A DNA stretch of 64,000 bases, taken from contig NZ_CP045496.1 in the NCBI RefSeq assembly GCF_015500075.1, positions 1 through 64,000 on the forward strand, in the 5' to 3' direction. This stretch comes from Mesorhizobium sp. INR15 (lineage in GTDB: Bacteria > Pseudomonadota > Alphaproteobacteria > Rhizobiales > Rhizobiaceae). Each line of letters opens with the position of its first letter. Within the stretch, counting starts at the first letter, position 1. A model generated the notes under the pieces. The model was not told the DNA's origin and did no database searches. It worked only from the letters and a program-made list of their open reading frames with translations. Below, one piece after another: positions 16,647 to 25,360 of this stretch. A program made the translations under genes and the position numbers.

Positions 16647-17741
16647 CTAAAGCCATTTCTTCCATTTGAAGAAGGCGATCAGCCCAAATGCGACAAGCGC
16701 CATGAACAGCAGCGATGCCGGATAGCCGTAGTAGGATCGCAGCTCCGGCATGTTCCATGGCGACGCGTCGGGACTGAAGTTCATCCCCCAGACCCCAACA
16801 AGAAAGGTCAGCGGCATGAAGATCACTGAGACGATGGTCAGATAGCTGATAACGTCGTTGGTGCGCGCCTGGCTCAAGGACAGGTGCATCTCGATCAGGC
16901 CGGTCAGCATGTCGCGCTGGGTTTCGACCAGCTCGATCAGCCGCAGCGCGTGATCGAGCGTGTCGTTCAGGAAGACCTTGGTCTCGGCCTTGACATAGGG
17001 GACGTCGTTGCGGATCAGTGTCGCCAGCGCATCGCGCATCGGCCAGAGCACGCCCTTCAGCACATTGGCGTCGCGCCGCAATTCGTGCAACTGCCGCATC
17101 TGATGCTTGTGCGGTGTGTGCAGCATCTGGTCCTCGATGCTGTCGACCATCTCGCCGGCCGCCTCGACCGGCGGGAAATAACTGTCGACGATGGCATCGA
17201 TTAGCGCATAGGCCAGATAGTCGGCACCGCGCGCGCGCAGCCGGTTCGGCGCCGAACTCTCGATCCGTTTGCGTACGGGATCGAACGGATCGCCTTCACG
17301 CTCCTGGAAGGTAACGACGAAATTCTTGCCGAAGAAGACAGCGATCTGCTCGTAGCGGTGCGCTGTCACGTCATCGATCATCCTGACGACGACGAAGGCG
17401 TGATCCTCGAAGAAGTCGACCTTCGGCCGCTGGCCGGTGTTGACGACATCCTCAAGCGCCAGCGGATGCAGGCTGAAAATCCGGCCGATCTCCTCGATCA
17501 GCGCGATGTTGGCAAGGCCGGTGCAGTCGAGCCAGATGACCGGCCATTTGTCGCAATTGGCCACGACGTCATCGATGCTGGCATTTTCGATGGTCTTGAA
17601 TTTCTGCGGCGAGATCAGGGTCAGCCGCAATTCCGAGCGCCGCGCCGCCGGATCGGCGATCAGCGTGCCGGGCGAGGCGCCAACTGGCGGCCGCCGCGTT
17701 GTCACCGGCGCCCGCTTCTTCACCGTATCCGCCTTTGTCAT
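16647..17741 (-). CDS. corA: CorA-family magnesium/divalent cation transporter
   Basis: Homopentameric inner-membrane channel for Mg2+ (or a related divalent cation), 364 residues. A long cytoplasmic N-terminal domain (LEDVVNTGQRPKVDFFEDHAFVV; coiled helices around HTPHKHQMRQLHELRRDANVLK) leads to two C-terminal membrane helices. The first ends in the pore signature GMN in FLVGVWGMNF; the second (ASLLFMALVAFGLIAFF) ends in a lysine cluster FKWKKWL. It is inserted between truB and rpsO, 44 bases after the truB stop in the direction of transcription. Confidence 0.9.
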   Translation of the reverse strand: MTKADTVKKRAPVTTRRPPVGASPGTLIADPAARRSELRLTLISPQKFKTIENASIDDVVANCDKWPVIWLDCTGLANIALIEEIGRIFSLHPLALEDVVNTGQRPKVDFFEDHAFVVVRMIDDVTAHRYEQIAVFFGKNFVVTFQEREGDPFDPVRKRIESSAPNRLRARGADYLAYALIDAIVDSYFPPVEAAGEMVDSIEDQMLHTPHKHQMRQLHELRRDANVLKGVLWPMRDALATLIRNDVPYVKAETKVFLNDTLDHALRLIELVETQRDMLTGLIEMHLSLSQARTNDVISYLTIVSVIFMPLTFLVGVWGMNFSPDASPWNMPELRSYYGYPASLLFMALVAFGLIAFFKWKKWL

Positions 17742-17785
17742 ATGTCCCTCAGCCTAGTCTTTCGCCGAACACTAGACGACCGGAC

Positions 17786-18763
17786 TTACCCGGCAAAGAC
17801 CCGCTTGGGCTTGAACATGCCTTGTTCGATGGCGCCGATGGCCACCAGCTTGCCGCGTGCCGTGGCACAGGCTTCCTCTGCCTCCACGGGCGCATCGCGG
17901 CCACGGATGATGACCGGATTGCCGAGCCGGATCTTGGTTGCCGCATCGTCGCTGATGGCGATCTGCGGCAGACAATCGAGCGCGGCTGACGTGTCGACGA
18001 GAAGCGCGTCGATCGCGGTGAAATCCACCGGCGTCTCCACCGCATCAGCTGCGTTTTCGGATTCGGAATTTTCCTCGTCCTGCTGGCCAAAGCGGGCGGC
18101 TTCCAGTTCGGCGATGGTGACGAAGTCTTCCGCCGTGAACGGGTCGACCTCGACCCGCCGCAATTCGGAAATATGGCCGAAACAGCCGAGGTCGCGGCCC
18201 ATGTCGCGGGCCAGCGAACGCACATAGGTGCCCTTGCCGCACTCAACTTCGAAAACGGTGTGGTCGCCACTGTGCTCGACAATATCGAGGCGGCCGATCT
18301 CGACCTCACGCGCGGGGATGTCGACCGTTTCGCCCTCGCGGGCGAGGTCGTAGGCGCGTTCACCCGCGATCTTGATGGCGGAGAATTGCGGCGGCGTCTG
18401 CATGATGACGCCGGTGTATTTCGGCAGCAGCGCCAGCACCTCGGCTTCAGACGGGCGCTGTTCGGAGCTTTTGGTCACCGGCCCTTCGAGGTCGTCGGTC
18501 GAGCGCTCGTCGCCCCAGGCAACCGTGAAGCGATAGATCTTGGCGCCATCCTGCACGTAAGGCACGGTCTTGGTGGCTTCGCCGAGCGCGATCGGCAGCA
18601 TGCCGGACGCCAGCGGATCGAGCGTGCCAGCATGGCCGGCCTTGTCGGCCTGGAACAACCATTTGATCTTGGAGACGGCTTCAGTCGAACCCATGCCGAC
18701 CGGCTTGTCCAGCACCAGCCAGCCGGAGATCGGCCGGCCCTTCTTCTTGCCACGGCGTCCCAC
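17786..18763 (-). CDS. truB: tRNA pseudouridine(55) synthase TruB
   Basis: Makes pseudouridine 55 in the T-loop of tRNAs. The start is GTG at 18763, overlapping the rbfA TAG by one base (TAGTG), so translation is coupled. The product is 325 residues. N-terminal GWLVLDKPVGMGSTEAV and the catalytic Asp in GHAGTLDPLASGMLPI (about residue 49) are intact; RVHCSKGTY-type KGTYVRSLARDMG is present. An acidic Glu/Asn-rich insert (QQDEENSESENAADAVE) precedes the C-terminal region and is probably a lineage feature. Part of the rimP-infB operon. Confidence 0.95.
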   Translation of the reverse strand: MGRRGKKKGRPISGWLVLDKPVGMGSTEAVSKIKWLFQADKAGHAGTLDPLASGMLPIALGEATKTVPYVQDGAKIYRFTVAWGDERSTDDLEGPVTKSSEQRPSEAEVLALLPKYTGVIMQTPPQFSAIKIAGERAYDLAREGETVDIPAREVEIGRLDIVEHSGDHTVFEVECGKGTYVRSLARDMGRDLGCFGHISELRRVEVDPFTAEDFVTIAELEAARFGQQDEENSESENAADAVETPVDFTAIDALLVDTSAALDCLPQIAISDDAATKIRLGNPVIIRGRDAPVEAEEACATARGKLVAIGAIEQGMFKPKRVFAG

Positions 18764-19173
18764 TATTCGGTGTCCTTGTTGTCGTCCGCAGCCAGATCGC
18801 GCGCCACTTCAGGCGATTTCAGGAGATCGTTGATCCTGGCGAAATTGTCGAAGGACGTGTCGAGCTTGAAGCGAAACTCCGGCATGAACTTCATCTGCCG
18901 AAGCGCGCCGGAGACGCGGCCGCGTATGAATTTCGCGTGCTTGTTGAGCGCCTCGATCACCGCGCCGGTATCCTTCGCGCCCAGCGGCGAGACGAAGGCG
19001 GTAGCGACCTTCAGATCGGGCGACATGCGCACTTCCGAGACCGAAATCACGGTGGTTTCGATCAGCGGATCGATGATCTCGCCGCGCTGCAAGGTTTCGG
19101 AGAGCGCATGGCGCACCTGTTCGGCGACGCGCAGCATGCGCTGGGATGGGCTGGATGCGGTTGGACGGGGCAT
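18763..19173 (-). CDS. rbfA: 30S ribosome-binding factor RbfA
   Basis: Late assembly factor for the 30S subunit with a KH-type fold, needed for 16S 5'-end maturation. The start is the ATG of MPRPTASSPSQRMLRVAEQVRH (AGGATTGAG upstream), giving 136 residues; a 16-codon upstream extension is not conserved in character. IIDPLIETTVISVSEVRMSPDLKVATAFVSPLG and FMPEFRFKLDTSFDNFARINDLL match the family. Its stop overlaps the truB start. It follows infB after 164 bases. Confidence 0.93.
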   Translation of the reverse strand: MPRPTASSPSQRMLRVAEQVRHALSETLQRGEIIDPLIETTVISVSEVRMSPDLKVATAFVSPLGAKDTGAVIEALNKHAKFIRGRVSGALRQMKFMPEFRFKLDTSFDNFARINDLLKSPEVARDLAADDNKDTE

Positions 19174-19288
19174 TGTTCTCAATCCTGAAATCGTGAAGCG
19201 CGGGATGGGACCGCGCCGCATGTCTCATAAATAAGTGCAGTCGTTATCCCAAACCGCTGCGCAGGTTGGGCTACATGCATTGGGCTTT

Positions 19289-19314
19289 GGGCGGCGGTCT
19301 TTCGACCACCGCCC
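19289..19314 (-). terminator. hairpin between infB and rbfA
   Basis: GGGCGG-C-GGTC pairs with GACC-A-CCGCCC around a TTTC loop, with one internal mismatch, 23 bases beyond the infB stop on the minus strand. There is no T-run, so partial termination or mRNA processing between infB and rbfA is more likely than full termination. Confidence 0.45.
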
Positions 19315-19337
19315 TGATACCAACGGGATGCTCGAAC

Positions 19338-21944
19338 TCAGAGCGTCCGGGTGACCATCTCGACGCGGAAGCACTCGATGACATCACCGACGCGCATATC
19401 CTCGTAGTTCTGGAAGGCCATGCCGCATTCCTGGCCGCCGGGCACTTCCGACACTTCGTCCTTGAAGCGCTTCAGCGTCTTCAGCGTGCCTTCGTGGATG
19501 ACGACGTTGTCGCGGATCAGGCGCACGCCGGCGCCACGTTCGACCTTGCCTTCGGTGACACGGCAGCCGGCGATCTTGCCAACCTTGGTGATGTCGAAGA
19601 TTTCGAGGATCTGCGCATTGCCGATGAAAGTCTCGCGACGCTCCGGCGACAGCAGGCCCGACAGAGCCGCTTTCACATCGTCCACGAGATTGTAGATGAT
19701 GGAATAGTAGCGGATTTCGATGCCCGCCGCTTCCGCGGCCTGGCGCGCCTGAACATTGGCACGAACGTTGAAGCCGATGATCGCCGCACCCGAGGTTTCC
19801 GCCAGCGACACGTCGCTTTCGGTAATGCCACCGGCGCCGGCATGGACGATGCGCGCGCGCACTTCGTCGGTGCCGAGCTTGTCGAGAGCCGCATTGATCG
19901 CCTCGATCGAACCCTGCACGTCGCCCTTGATGACCAGCGGGAATTCCTTCAGCCCGCTCGTCTGCAACTGCGACATCATCTGTTCGAGCGAACCGCGCTG
20001 GCCGGCATGCTTTGCAACAGCCTTCTCGCGCGCCAGACGCTGGCGATATTCGGTGATCTCGCGGGCGCGAGCCTCGTTGTTGACCACGGCGAAACGGTCA
20101 CCCGCCTGCGGCGTGCCCTGAAGGCCGAGCACCTCGACCGGCATCGCCGGCGGGGCTTCCTTGATCTGCCCGCCACGGTCATTGACCAAAGCGCGCACCC
20201 GGCCCCATTCGTTGCCGGCAACCAGGATGTCGCCCGGCATCAGCGTGCCGGTCTGCACCAGCACGGTGGCGACGGGACCACGGCCCTTGTCAAGCTGAGC
20301 TTCGATGACAACGCCTTCGGCGGTACGGTCCGGATTGGCCTTGAGGTCGAGAATTTCGGCCTGCAGAAGGATCGCCTCGAGCAGCTTGTCGAGATTGGTG
20401 CCCTTGGTCGCCGACACTTCGACGTCCAGCACTTCACCGCCCATGGATTCGACGAAGACCTCGTGACGCAGCAGTTCCGAACGCACCTTCTGCGGGTCGG
20501 CGTCATGCTTGTCGATCTTGTTGATGGCCACGATGATCGGAACGCCGGCAGCCTTGGCATGGCTGATCGATTCGATCGTCTGCGGCATGACGCTGTCGTC
20601 GGCCGCCACCACCAGGATGGCGATGTCGGTTGCCTGGGCGCCACGGGCACGCATCGCCGTGAAGGCGGCGTGGCCGGGCGTGTCGATGAAGGTGATCTTG
20701 TGACCATTCTTCTCGACCTGATAGGCGCCGATATGCTGCGTGATGCCGCCGGCCTCGCCGGACACGACATTGGCGTTGCGGATGGCGTCGAGCAGCGAGG
20801 TCTTGCCGTGGTCGACATGGCCCATGATCGTCACGACAGGCGGACGTGACACCAAATCCTCCGCATTGTCGGCGATGTTGAACAGGCCTTCCTCGATGTC
20901 GGACTCGGCAACGCGGCGAACCGTGTGGCCGAATTCGGTGGCGACCAGTTCGGCCGTGTCGGCGTCGATGACATCGCCCGGCTTCAGGATCTGGCCCTGC
21001 TTCATGAAGAACTTGACCAGGTCAACCGCACGTTCGGACATGCGCTGCGCCAGTTCCTGGATGGTGATGGTTTCTGGCAAGATCACTTCGCGCATGACTT
21101 TCTCGCGCGGCTCATTGTGCATCGCGCGCTTGAATTTCTCCTGGCGACGACGCATCGACGACAGCGACCGGGCCCGTGCATCCTCGTCGGACAGCGCGGA
21201 ATTCAGCGTCAGCTTGCCACGGCGGCGGTCTTCCTCGCTCTTGGTCGGCTTGGCCGGGCGCGCCACTTCGGGCGTGACCAGGCGGCGCACCGGCGCGCCG
21301 GCGCCAGTCCGTTTCGGCTTGACCCCTTCCTCGTCGTCGACCGTTGCCAGTTCGGCGGCCAGCGGCGCGCGACGGCGTGCCTCTTCCTCGGCCCGACGGC
21401 GGGACTCGGCCTCGGTCTGCAACCGCGCTTCTTCCTCGGCCTGACGGCGTGCGGATTCCTCGCGTTCGCGCTTGCGGCGCTCCTCGTCGTCAGCGCGGCG
21501 CTTGGCATCCTCGGCCGCGCGTTGGCGGTCCTCGACCTCGCGAACCTTCGAGCCTTCAAGCGCCCTACGGCGCGCTTCCATTTCACTGCGCGACAGTTCG
21601 TTCAGCACCATGCCGCTGCGTTCGACCGGCGCTGGTGGGGGCGGCGGTGGGGGCGGCGCCTTGGGCGCTTCCTGTACGACAGGTGCCGCCACGACCGCCG
21701 GCTTCGGCGCGAGGACAGGTGCGGGCGCTGGCGCGGGCGCAACGACAGCAGCCACAACCGGCTCCGGTTTGTCGCCAGGCATGGAGAACTTGCGCTTCTT
21801 GATCTCGACCTGGACCTGCTTGGTGCGGCCATGCGAGAAATTCTGGCGCACGACGGCCTGCTCTGTACCGGGGCGCTTCAGCGTCAAGGTCTTCTTCGGC
21901 GTAACACTCAACGTCTTGTCGTCGCCCGATTTCGTATCGCTCAT
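19338..21944 (-). CDS. infB: translation initiation factor IF-2
   Basis: GTPase that delivers initiator fMet-tRNA to the 30S subunit. The 868 residues include a long Ala/Pro- and charged-rich N-terminal region (about 1-290) containing a proline run and an Arg/Glu coiled stretch. The GTPase domain follows: G1 GHVDHGKTSLLDAI, G3 DTPGHAAFTAMRARGAQ, G4 NKIDKHDADP. C-terminal beta-barrel and tRNA-binding domains end in YEDMRVGDVIECFRVEMV. Its ATG overlaps the ylxR stop by four bases (ATGA). Part of the rimP-nusA-ylxR-infB-rbfA-truB operon. Confidence 0.97.
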   Translation of the reverse strand: MSDTKSGDDKTLSVTPKKTLTLKRPGTEQAVVRQNFSHGRTKQVQVEIKKRKFSMPGDKPEPVVAAVVAPAPAPAPVLAPKPAVVAAPVVQEAPKAPPPPPPPPAPVERSGMVLNELSRSEMEARRRALEGSKVREVEDRQRAAEDAKRRADDEERRKREREESARRQAEEEARLQTEAESRRRAEEEARRRAPLAAELATVDDEEGVKPKRTGAGAPVRRLVTPEVARPAKPTKSEEDRRRGKLTLNSALSDEDARARSLSSMRRRQEKFKRAMHNEPREKVMREVILPETITIQELAQRMSERAVDLVKFFMKQGQILKPGDVIDADTAELVATEFGHTVRRVAESDIEEGLFNIADNAEDLVSRPPVVTIMGHVDHGKTSLLDAIRNANVVSGEAGGITQHIGAYQVEKNGHKITFIDTPGHAAFTAMRARGAQATDIAILVVAADDSVMPQTIESISHAKAAGVPIIVAINKIDKHDADPQKVRSELLRHEVFVESMGGEVLDVEVSATKGTNLDKLLEAILLQAEILDLKANPDRTAEGVVIEAQLDKGRGPVATVLVQTGTLMPGDILVAGNEWGRVRALVNDRGGQIKEAPPAMPVEVLGLQGTPQAGDRFAVVNNEARAREITEYRQRLAREKAVAKHAGQRGSLEQMMSQLQTSGLKEFPLVIKGDVQGSIEAINAALDKLGTDEVRARIVHAGAGGITESDVSLAETSGAAIIGFNVRANVQARQAAEAAGIEIRYYSIIYNLVDDVKAALSGLLSPERRETFIGNAQILEIFDITKVGKIAGCRVTEGKVERGAGVRLIRDNVVIHEGTLKTLKRFKDEVSEVPGGQECGMAFQNYEDMRVGDVIECFRVEMVTRTL

Positions 21945-22591
21945 TCCATATCCTCTGCGGTATCATCTTCGTCAGCAACGGCCGCAAGCATTGCCAGATC
22001 GTCCGGGGTACCGCCCCGATATCGGTCGAGCGCAACCATGCGCTTCTGGACCGCCTTGCCCGCGTCTCCCGCGAGAACGGCAGCATGTATCACATTTGTA
22101 CCCCCCAATGCCAAGCTCAACTCGGCCTCGGAGAAAAGTTTGTAGGCAAGGGTGGAGGGGCCACCGAGATGGACGGTTGCCCGCCGCGCCTGACTGATCT
22201 TGCGCACGCCGTCGTCGGACGCCTCGGTGGCGTGAAGCACGAAAAGTGCCAACCCGCCGCGCACAGCGCTCTCGACCTTGGTGGCACCGAGCGAAATTGC
22301 GCCCGCCTTGCGTGCGAGGCCCAGCATGCCCAAAGCAGATCTGGAAAGCAGCCCGTCGACCATGCCGCCAAAGTCGGGCGGCACCGTCACCTGTGCCTTG
22401 AAGGCACGGGCAAACAGGTTCTTGGCCGCTGCCTTGTCGACATGTAGGCGGTCGGCCGTCACCCAGCAACCACGGCCAGGCAAATTTCTCTTAATGTCGG
22501 GAACGACGGCCGAATCCGGGCCGACGACGAACCGGATCAGTTCATCCGGTTCGGCCTGCCTGCGTGTGACGATGCAGGTGCGATCGTTCAT
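21941..22591 (-). CDS. ylxR: YlxR-type RNA-binding protein (DUF448) with L7Ae-like C-terminus
   Basis: Small protein conserved between nusA and infB, 216 residues. The N-terminal YlxR domain has RTCIVTRRQAEPDELIRFV and NLPGRGCWVTADR (about 1-80). The C-terminal half (LGLARKAGAISLGATKVESAVRGGLALFVLHATEASDDG) resembles the L7Ae/L30e RNA-binding fold; this fused form is common in Alphaproteobacteria. A nucleoid-associated or RNA-binding role has been proposed for YlxR. Starts 38 bases after nusA and overlaps infB by four bases. Confidence 0.88.
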   Translation of the reverse strand: MNDRTCIVTRRQAEPDELIRFVVGPDSAVVPDIKRNLPGRGCWVTADRLHVDKAAAKNLFARAFKAQVTVPPDFGGMVDGLLSRSALGMLGLARKAGAISLGATKVESAVRGGLALFVLHATEASDDGVRKISQARRATVHLGGPSTLAYKLFSEAELSLALGGTNVIHAAVLAGDAGKAVQKRMVALDRYRGGTPDDLAMLAAVADEDDTAEDME

Positions 22592-22629
22592 TTCGTCCTG
22601 GAGCGGGTTCGGTGCGATGCGGTTTCACC

Positions 22630-24225
22630 TCACGCACCAACGGCTTCGTCAGCCGAAACGTCTTCGGCTGCAAGCTCGTCTTCGGTGATCCAGCCGGCCT
22701 TGAGGCGGGCGGCCAGAACCATCTGTTCGGCATCGGCGCGTGCCACGCCATGGCTGGCGAGAACGCCAGGGAATACTTTCGTCTCGCCGTCCTTGCGTTC
22801 CTTCCAGCCGGTCAGGTCGTCGGCGGCATAACCGGCGAAGTCCTCGATCGACTTTACGCCGTCCTCGCCCAGCGTGACCATCATGGCGGTGGTGATGCCG
22901 GGGATTTCGCGCAGTTCGTCGGTGACGCCCAGCGCCTTCCGCTTCTCGTCGTGCTCGGCCTCGATCTTCTCCAGATATTCGCGGGCGCGGGTCTGGATTT
23001 CCGAAGCGGTGTCGTCGTCGAAACCGTCGATCGATGCGATCTCGCTCGCATCGACATAGGCAACTTCCTCGACGCTGGTGAAGCCTTCCGAGGCAAGCAC
23101 CTGGCCGACCATCTCGTCGACATCGAGGGCTTCCATGAACAGCGACGAACGCTCGACGAATTCCTTCTGGCGGCGCTCGGATTCCTCAGCCTCGGTCAGG
23201 ATGTCGATATCCCAGCCGGTGAGCTGCGAAGCCAGGCGCACGTTCTGGCCTCGGCGGCCGATAGCCAGCGACAGCTGATCGTCTGGAACCACGACTTCGA
23301 TGCGCTCGGCGTCCTCGTCGAGCACGACCTTGGCGACTTCCGCCGGCTGCAACGCGTTGACGATGAAGGACGCGGCCGATGGCGACCACGGAATGATGTC
23401 GATCTTCTCACCCTGCAATTCGCCGACAACCGCCTGAACGCGGCTGCCGCGCATGCCGACGCAGGCGCCGACGGGGTCAATCGACGAGTCACGCGAGATG
23501 ACGGCGATCTTGGCGCGCGAACCCGGGTCGCGGGCGACGGACTTGATCTCGATGATGCCGTCGTAAATCTCCGGCACTTCCATGGTGAACAGCTTGGCCA
23601 TGAACTGCGGATGGGTACGCGACAGGAAAATCTGCGGGCCGCGCTGTTCGCGGCGCACGTCATAGACATAGGCGCGGACGCGGTCGCCGTACTTGTAGTT
23701 CTCGCGCGGAATCAACTCGTCGCGGCGGATAATGGCTTCGCCACGGCCGAGATCGACAATGACATTGCCATATTCGACGCGCTTGACGGTGCCGTTGACG
23801 ATCTCGCCGATGCGATCCTTGTATTCGTCATACTGGCGGTCACGCTCCGCTTCGCGCACCTTCTGCACGATGACCTGCTTGGCCGACTGGGCGGCGATGC
23901 GGCCGAAATCCATCGGCGGCAGCTGTTCAGCGATGAAGTCGCCGAGCTGTGCGTCGGGGTTGCGTTCACGCGCCGAGGAAATGGCGATCTGCGTTGCATA
24001 GTCGTCGACCTTCTCGACCACCTCCATCAGCCGCTGCAGCTTCATCTCGCCGGTGTTCGGGTTGATGTCGGCGCGGATGTTGGTCTCCTGGCCGTAGCGC
24101 GAACGCGCCGCCTTCTGGATCGCATCGGCCATGGCGGCGATGACGATCGACTTGTCGATCGACTTTTCACGCGCGACCGCATCGGCGATCTGCAGCAGTT
24201 CAAGCCTGTTGGCGCTTACAACCAT
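22630..24225 (-). CDS. nusA: transcription termination/antitermination protein NusA
   Basis: RNA polymerase-binding factor for pausing, termination and rRNA antitermination. The start is the ATG of MVVSANRLELLQIADAVA, behind CGGGAGATAAAGAC, giving 531 residues; an 18-codon upstream frame is rejected. The layout is an N-terminal polymerase-binding domain (1-130), S1 (near GEIVNGTVKRVEYGNVIVDLG), KH1 and KH2 (GACVGMRGSRVQAVVGELQGEKIDI; LSLAIGRRGQNVRLASQLTGW). C-terminal helix-hairpin-helix repeats follow and end in an acidic tail. Located 50 bases after rimP. Confidence 0.96.
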   Translation of the reverse strand: MVVSANRLELLQIADAVAREKSIDKSIVIAAMADAIQKAARSRYGQETNIRADINPNTGEMKLQRLMEVVEKVDDYATQIAISSARERNPDAQLGDFIAEQLPPMDFGRIAAQSAKQVIVQKVREAERDRQYDEYKDRIGEIVNGTVKRVEYGNVIVDLGRGEAIIRRDELIPRENYKYGDRVRAYVYDVRREQRGPQIFLSRTHPQFMAKLFTMEVPEIYDGIIEIKSVARDPGSRAKIAVISRDSSIDPVGACVGMRGSRVQAVVGELQGEKIDIIPWSPSAASFIVNALQPAEVAKVVLDEDAERIEVVVPDDQLSLAIGRRGQNVRLASQLTGWDIDILTEAEESERRQKEFVERSSLFMEALDVDEMVGQVLASEGFTSVEEVAYVDASEIASIDGFDDDTASEIQTRAREYLEKIEAEHDEKRKALGVTDELREIPGITTAMMVTLGEDGVKSIEDFAGYAADDLTGWKERKDGETKVFPGVLASHGVARADAEQMVLAARLKAGWITEDELAAEDVSADEAVGA

Positions 24226-24275
24226 GTCTTTATCTCCCGAGCTTGTTGCCGAGCCTTTTGAGCCCGGCGGCCCAA

Positions 24276-24923
24276 TCACATTTCCTGTTCGGTTTCGTCT
24301 TCCGCGCCCGTCTCCACGCCCTCAGGCGCGTCATCGTCGGGTTCGCCGCGGCGTCTCTTGGCTTCCTTGCGCGCCCTGTTGTCCTTCGACAGCGCATCGC
24401 GAATAAGATCATCGGTCAGGACCAGGCGCGTTTCCGAAATCGCATCGTAGGGGACGCGAACGGTTGGCTCCTCGCCATAGGCCGGCTTGTCGCGCTCGAT
24501 CAGGACGTCATTTTCGCCGGCTTCGGCGATCTTGCCCTTGAACCGCTTGCGGTCGGCGACAATGATCGACGTTTCAATCTTCACCAGATGCCCGATCCAG
24601 GCCGTGAAGTCCGACTTGCGGACCAACGGCCGGTCGATACCAGGCGACGAGACTTCGAGGTGATAGGCCTTCTCGATCGGATCGTCGACATCGAGTGCCG
24701 GCGACACCGCGCGGCTGACTTCTTCGCAGTCCTCGACAGTCATGGTGCCGTCTTCGCGCTCGGCCATGATCTGTAGCGTCAGCCCGTTCTGGCCGGACAG
24801 ATGGACCCGGACAAGCCGGAAACCGATCGCCCGCAGCACCGGCTGTATGATCAGTGCGATGCGCGCATCGATGCCGCTTTCGCGGATGATGCGGTCGTCG
24901 CCCTCGATTGCCGTTGCAGTCAT
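24276..24923 (-). CDS. rimP: ribosome maturation factor RimP
   Basis: Assembly factor for the 30S subunit, 215 residues. The N-terminal alpha/beta domain (LIQPVLRAIGFRLVRVHLSGQNGLTLQIMAERED) carries MTVEDCEEVSRAVSPALDVDDPIEKAYHLEVSSPGIDRPL, the family core. The C-terminal SH3-like domain is followed by a charged tail (EAKRRRGEPDDDAPEGVETGAEDETEQEM). First gene of the nusA-infB operon; its ATG overlaps the stop of a short leader frame, and a promoter and a terminator-like hairpin lie upstream. Confidence 0.95.
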   Translation of the reverse strand: MTATAIEGDDRIIRESGIDARIALIIQPVLRAIGFRLVRVHLSGQNGLTLQIMAEREDGTMTVEDCEEVSRAVSPALDVDDPIEKAYHLEVSSPGIDRPLVRKSDFTAWIGHLVKIETSIIVADRKRFKGKIAEAGENDVLIERDKPAYGEEPTVRVPYDAISETRLVLTDDLIRDALSKDNRARKEAKRRRGEPDDDAPEGVETGAEDETEQEM

Positions 24924-25000
24924 TGAAACCCTGTCGTTCGATAGAACCTATCGGCAGGTAATAAAAAAGAGCGGGACCGGGTGGACCCACTCTTCGTCAT
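24920..25000 (-). CDS. possible 26-residue leader peptide upstream of rimP
   Basis: Short frame from the ATG at 25000 to a TGA that overlaps the rimP ATG (ATGA). It encodes 26 residues and runs through the whole leader terminator hairpin. The N-terminal part is Ser/Arg-rich (MTKSGSTRSRS). GGTCGGT upstream is a weak ribosome site. If translated, ribosomes would disrupt the hairpin and couple to rimP; it could equally be chance. Confidence 0.3.
   Translation of the reverse strand: MTKSGSTRSRSFLLPADRFYRTTGFQ
24959..24994 (-). terminator. terminator/attenuator in the rimP leader
   Basis: On the minus strand, AAGAG/CTCTT outer pairs and GGG/CCC inner pairs with one mismatch form a hairpin (24967-24994), directly followed by a TTTTTTATTA tract. 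It lies between the rimP promoter and the rimP start, so transcripts must pass it to reach the operon. No upstream gene on that strand requires a terminator here, which favours attenuation. Confidence 0.65.
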
Positions 25001-25021
25001 ACCGACCAAGAATTTGAGGCT

Positions 25022-25050
25022 GATATAGCGGAAGGCGCCGCACCTTTCAA
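25022..25050 (-). promoter_or_regulatory. sigma-70-type promoter of the rimP-nusA-infB operon
   Basis: On the minus strand a TTGAAA -35 element (25045-25050) is separated by exactly 17 bases from a TATATC -10 element (25022-25027). The predicted start is near 25015, giving a leader of about 90 bases before rimP. This is the clearest promoter in the window. Confidence 0.7.
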
Positions 25051-25191
25051 GTCCTCTGGCCCGCAACCTCACAGGTTCGGCCTATGGCCCATGCGGCGGC
25101 TGCATGGCAAGCATGCATCCGCGTCGCTACCGGTTTGCCTGGAAATCCCTATCTACAGGGCAGACAACCACAAAAAAGGAGGATGATGAAG

Positions 25192-25356
25192 ATGAACACC
25201 CACAAGCCCTTTGGCCGTATTGGACACCTGGTGCGAGCCCTGGGCAGCGCCGTTGCCGCTGCCGCCGCCGTCGAGCGCGGTCACCGTCCGCACAGTGACG
25301 ACCTTGCGAAGCTTGGCATCGATCCTGCCCATTTCGACGGCATTCGCCGCTTCTGA
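25192..25356 (+). CDS. 54-residue basic small protein
   Basis: Small protein starting at the ATG at 25192, nine bases behind a perfect AGGAGG (25177-25182); ATGs at 25183 and 25186 are too close to that site. The first third is basic (MNTHKPFGRIGHLVRAL), the middle is an Ala-rich helix, and the end DLAKLGIDPAHFDGIRRF resembles small DUF1127-like rhizobial proteins in style. No signal or membrane segment is convincing. It is divergent from the rimP operon and converges on tctA. Function unknown; the excellent ribosome site argues that it is real. Confidence 0.65.
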   Translation: MNTHKPFGRIGHLVRALGSAVAAAAAVERGHRPHSDDLAKLGIDPAHFDGIRRF

Positions 25357-25360
25357 GCTC

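Noticed and set aside
22612..24261. 549-codon open frame opposite nusA
   Set aside because: Antisense shadow; its composition reflects nusA codons, and it has no supported start.
24924..25191. tRNA gene ahead of rimP, as metY in E. coli
   Set aside because: No cloverleaf, anticodon arm or CCA end can be traced; the only structures are the leader hairpins.
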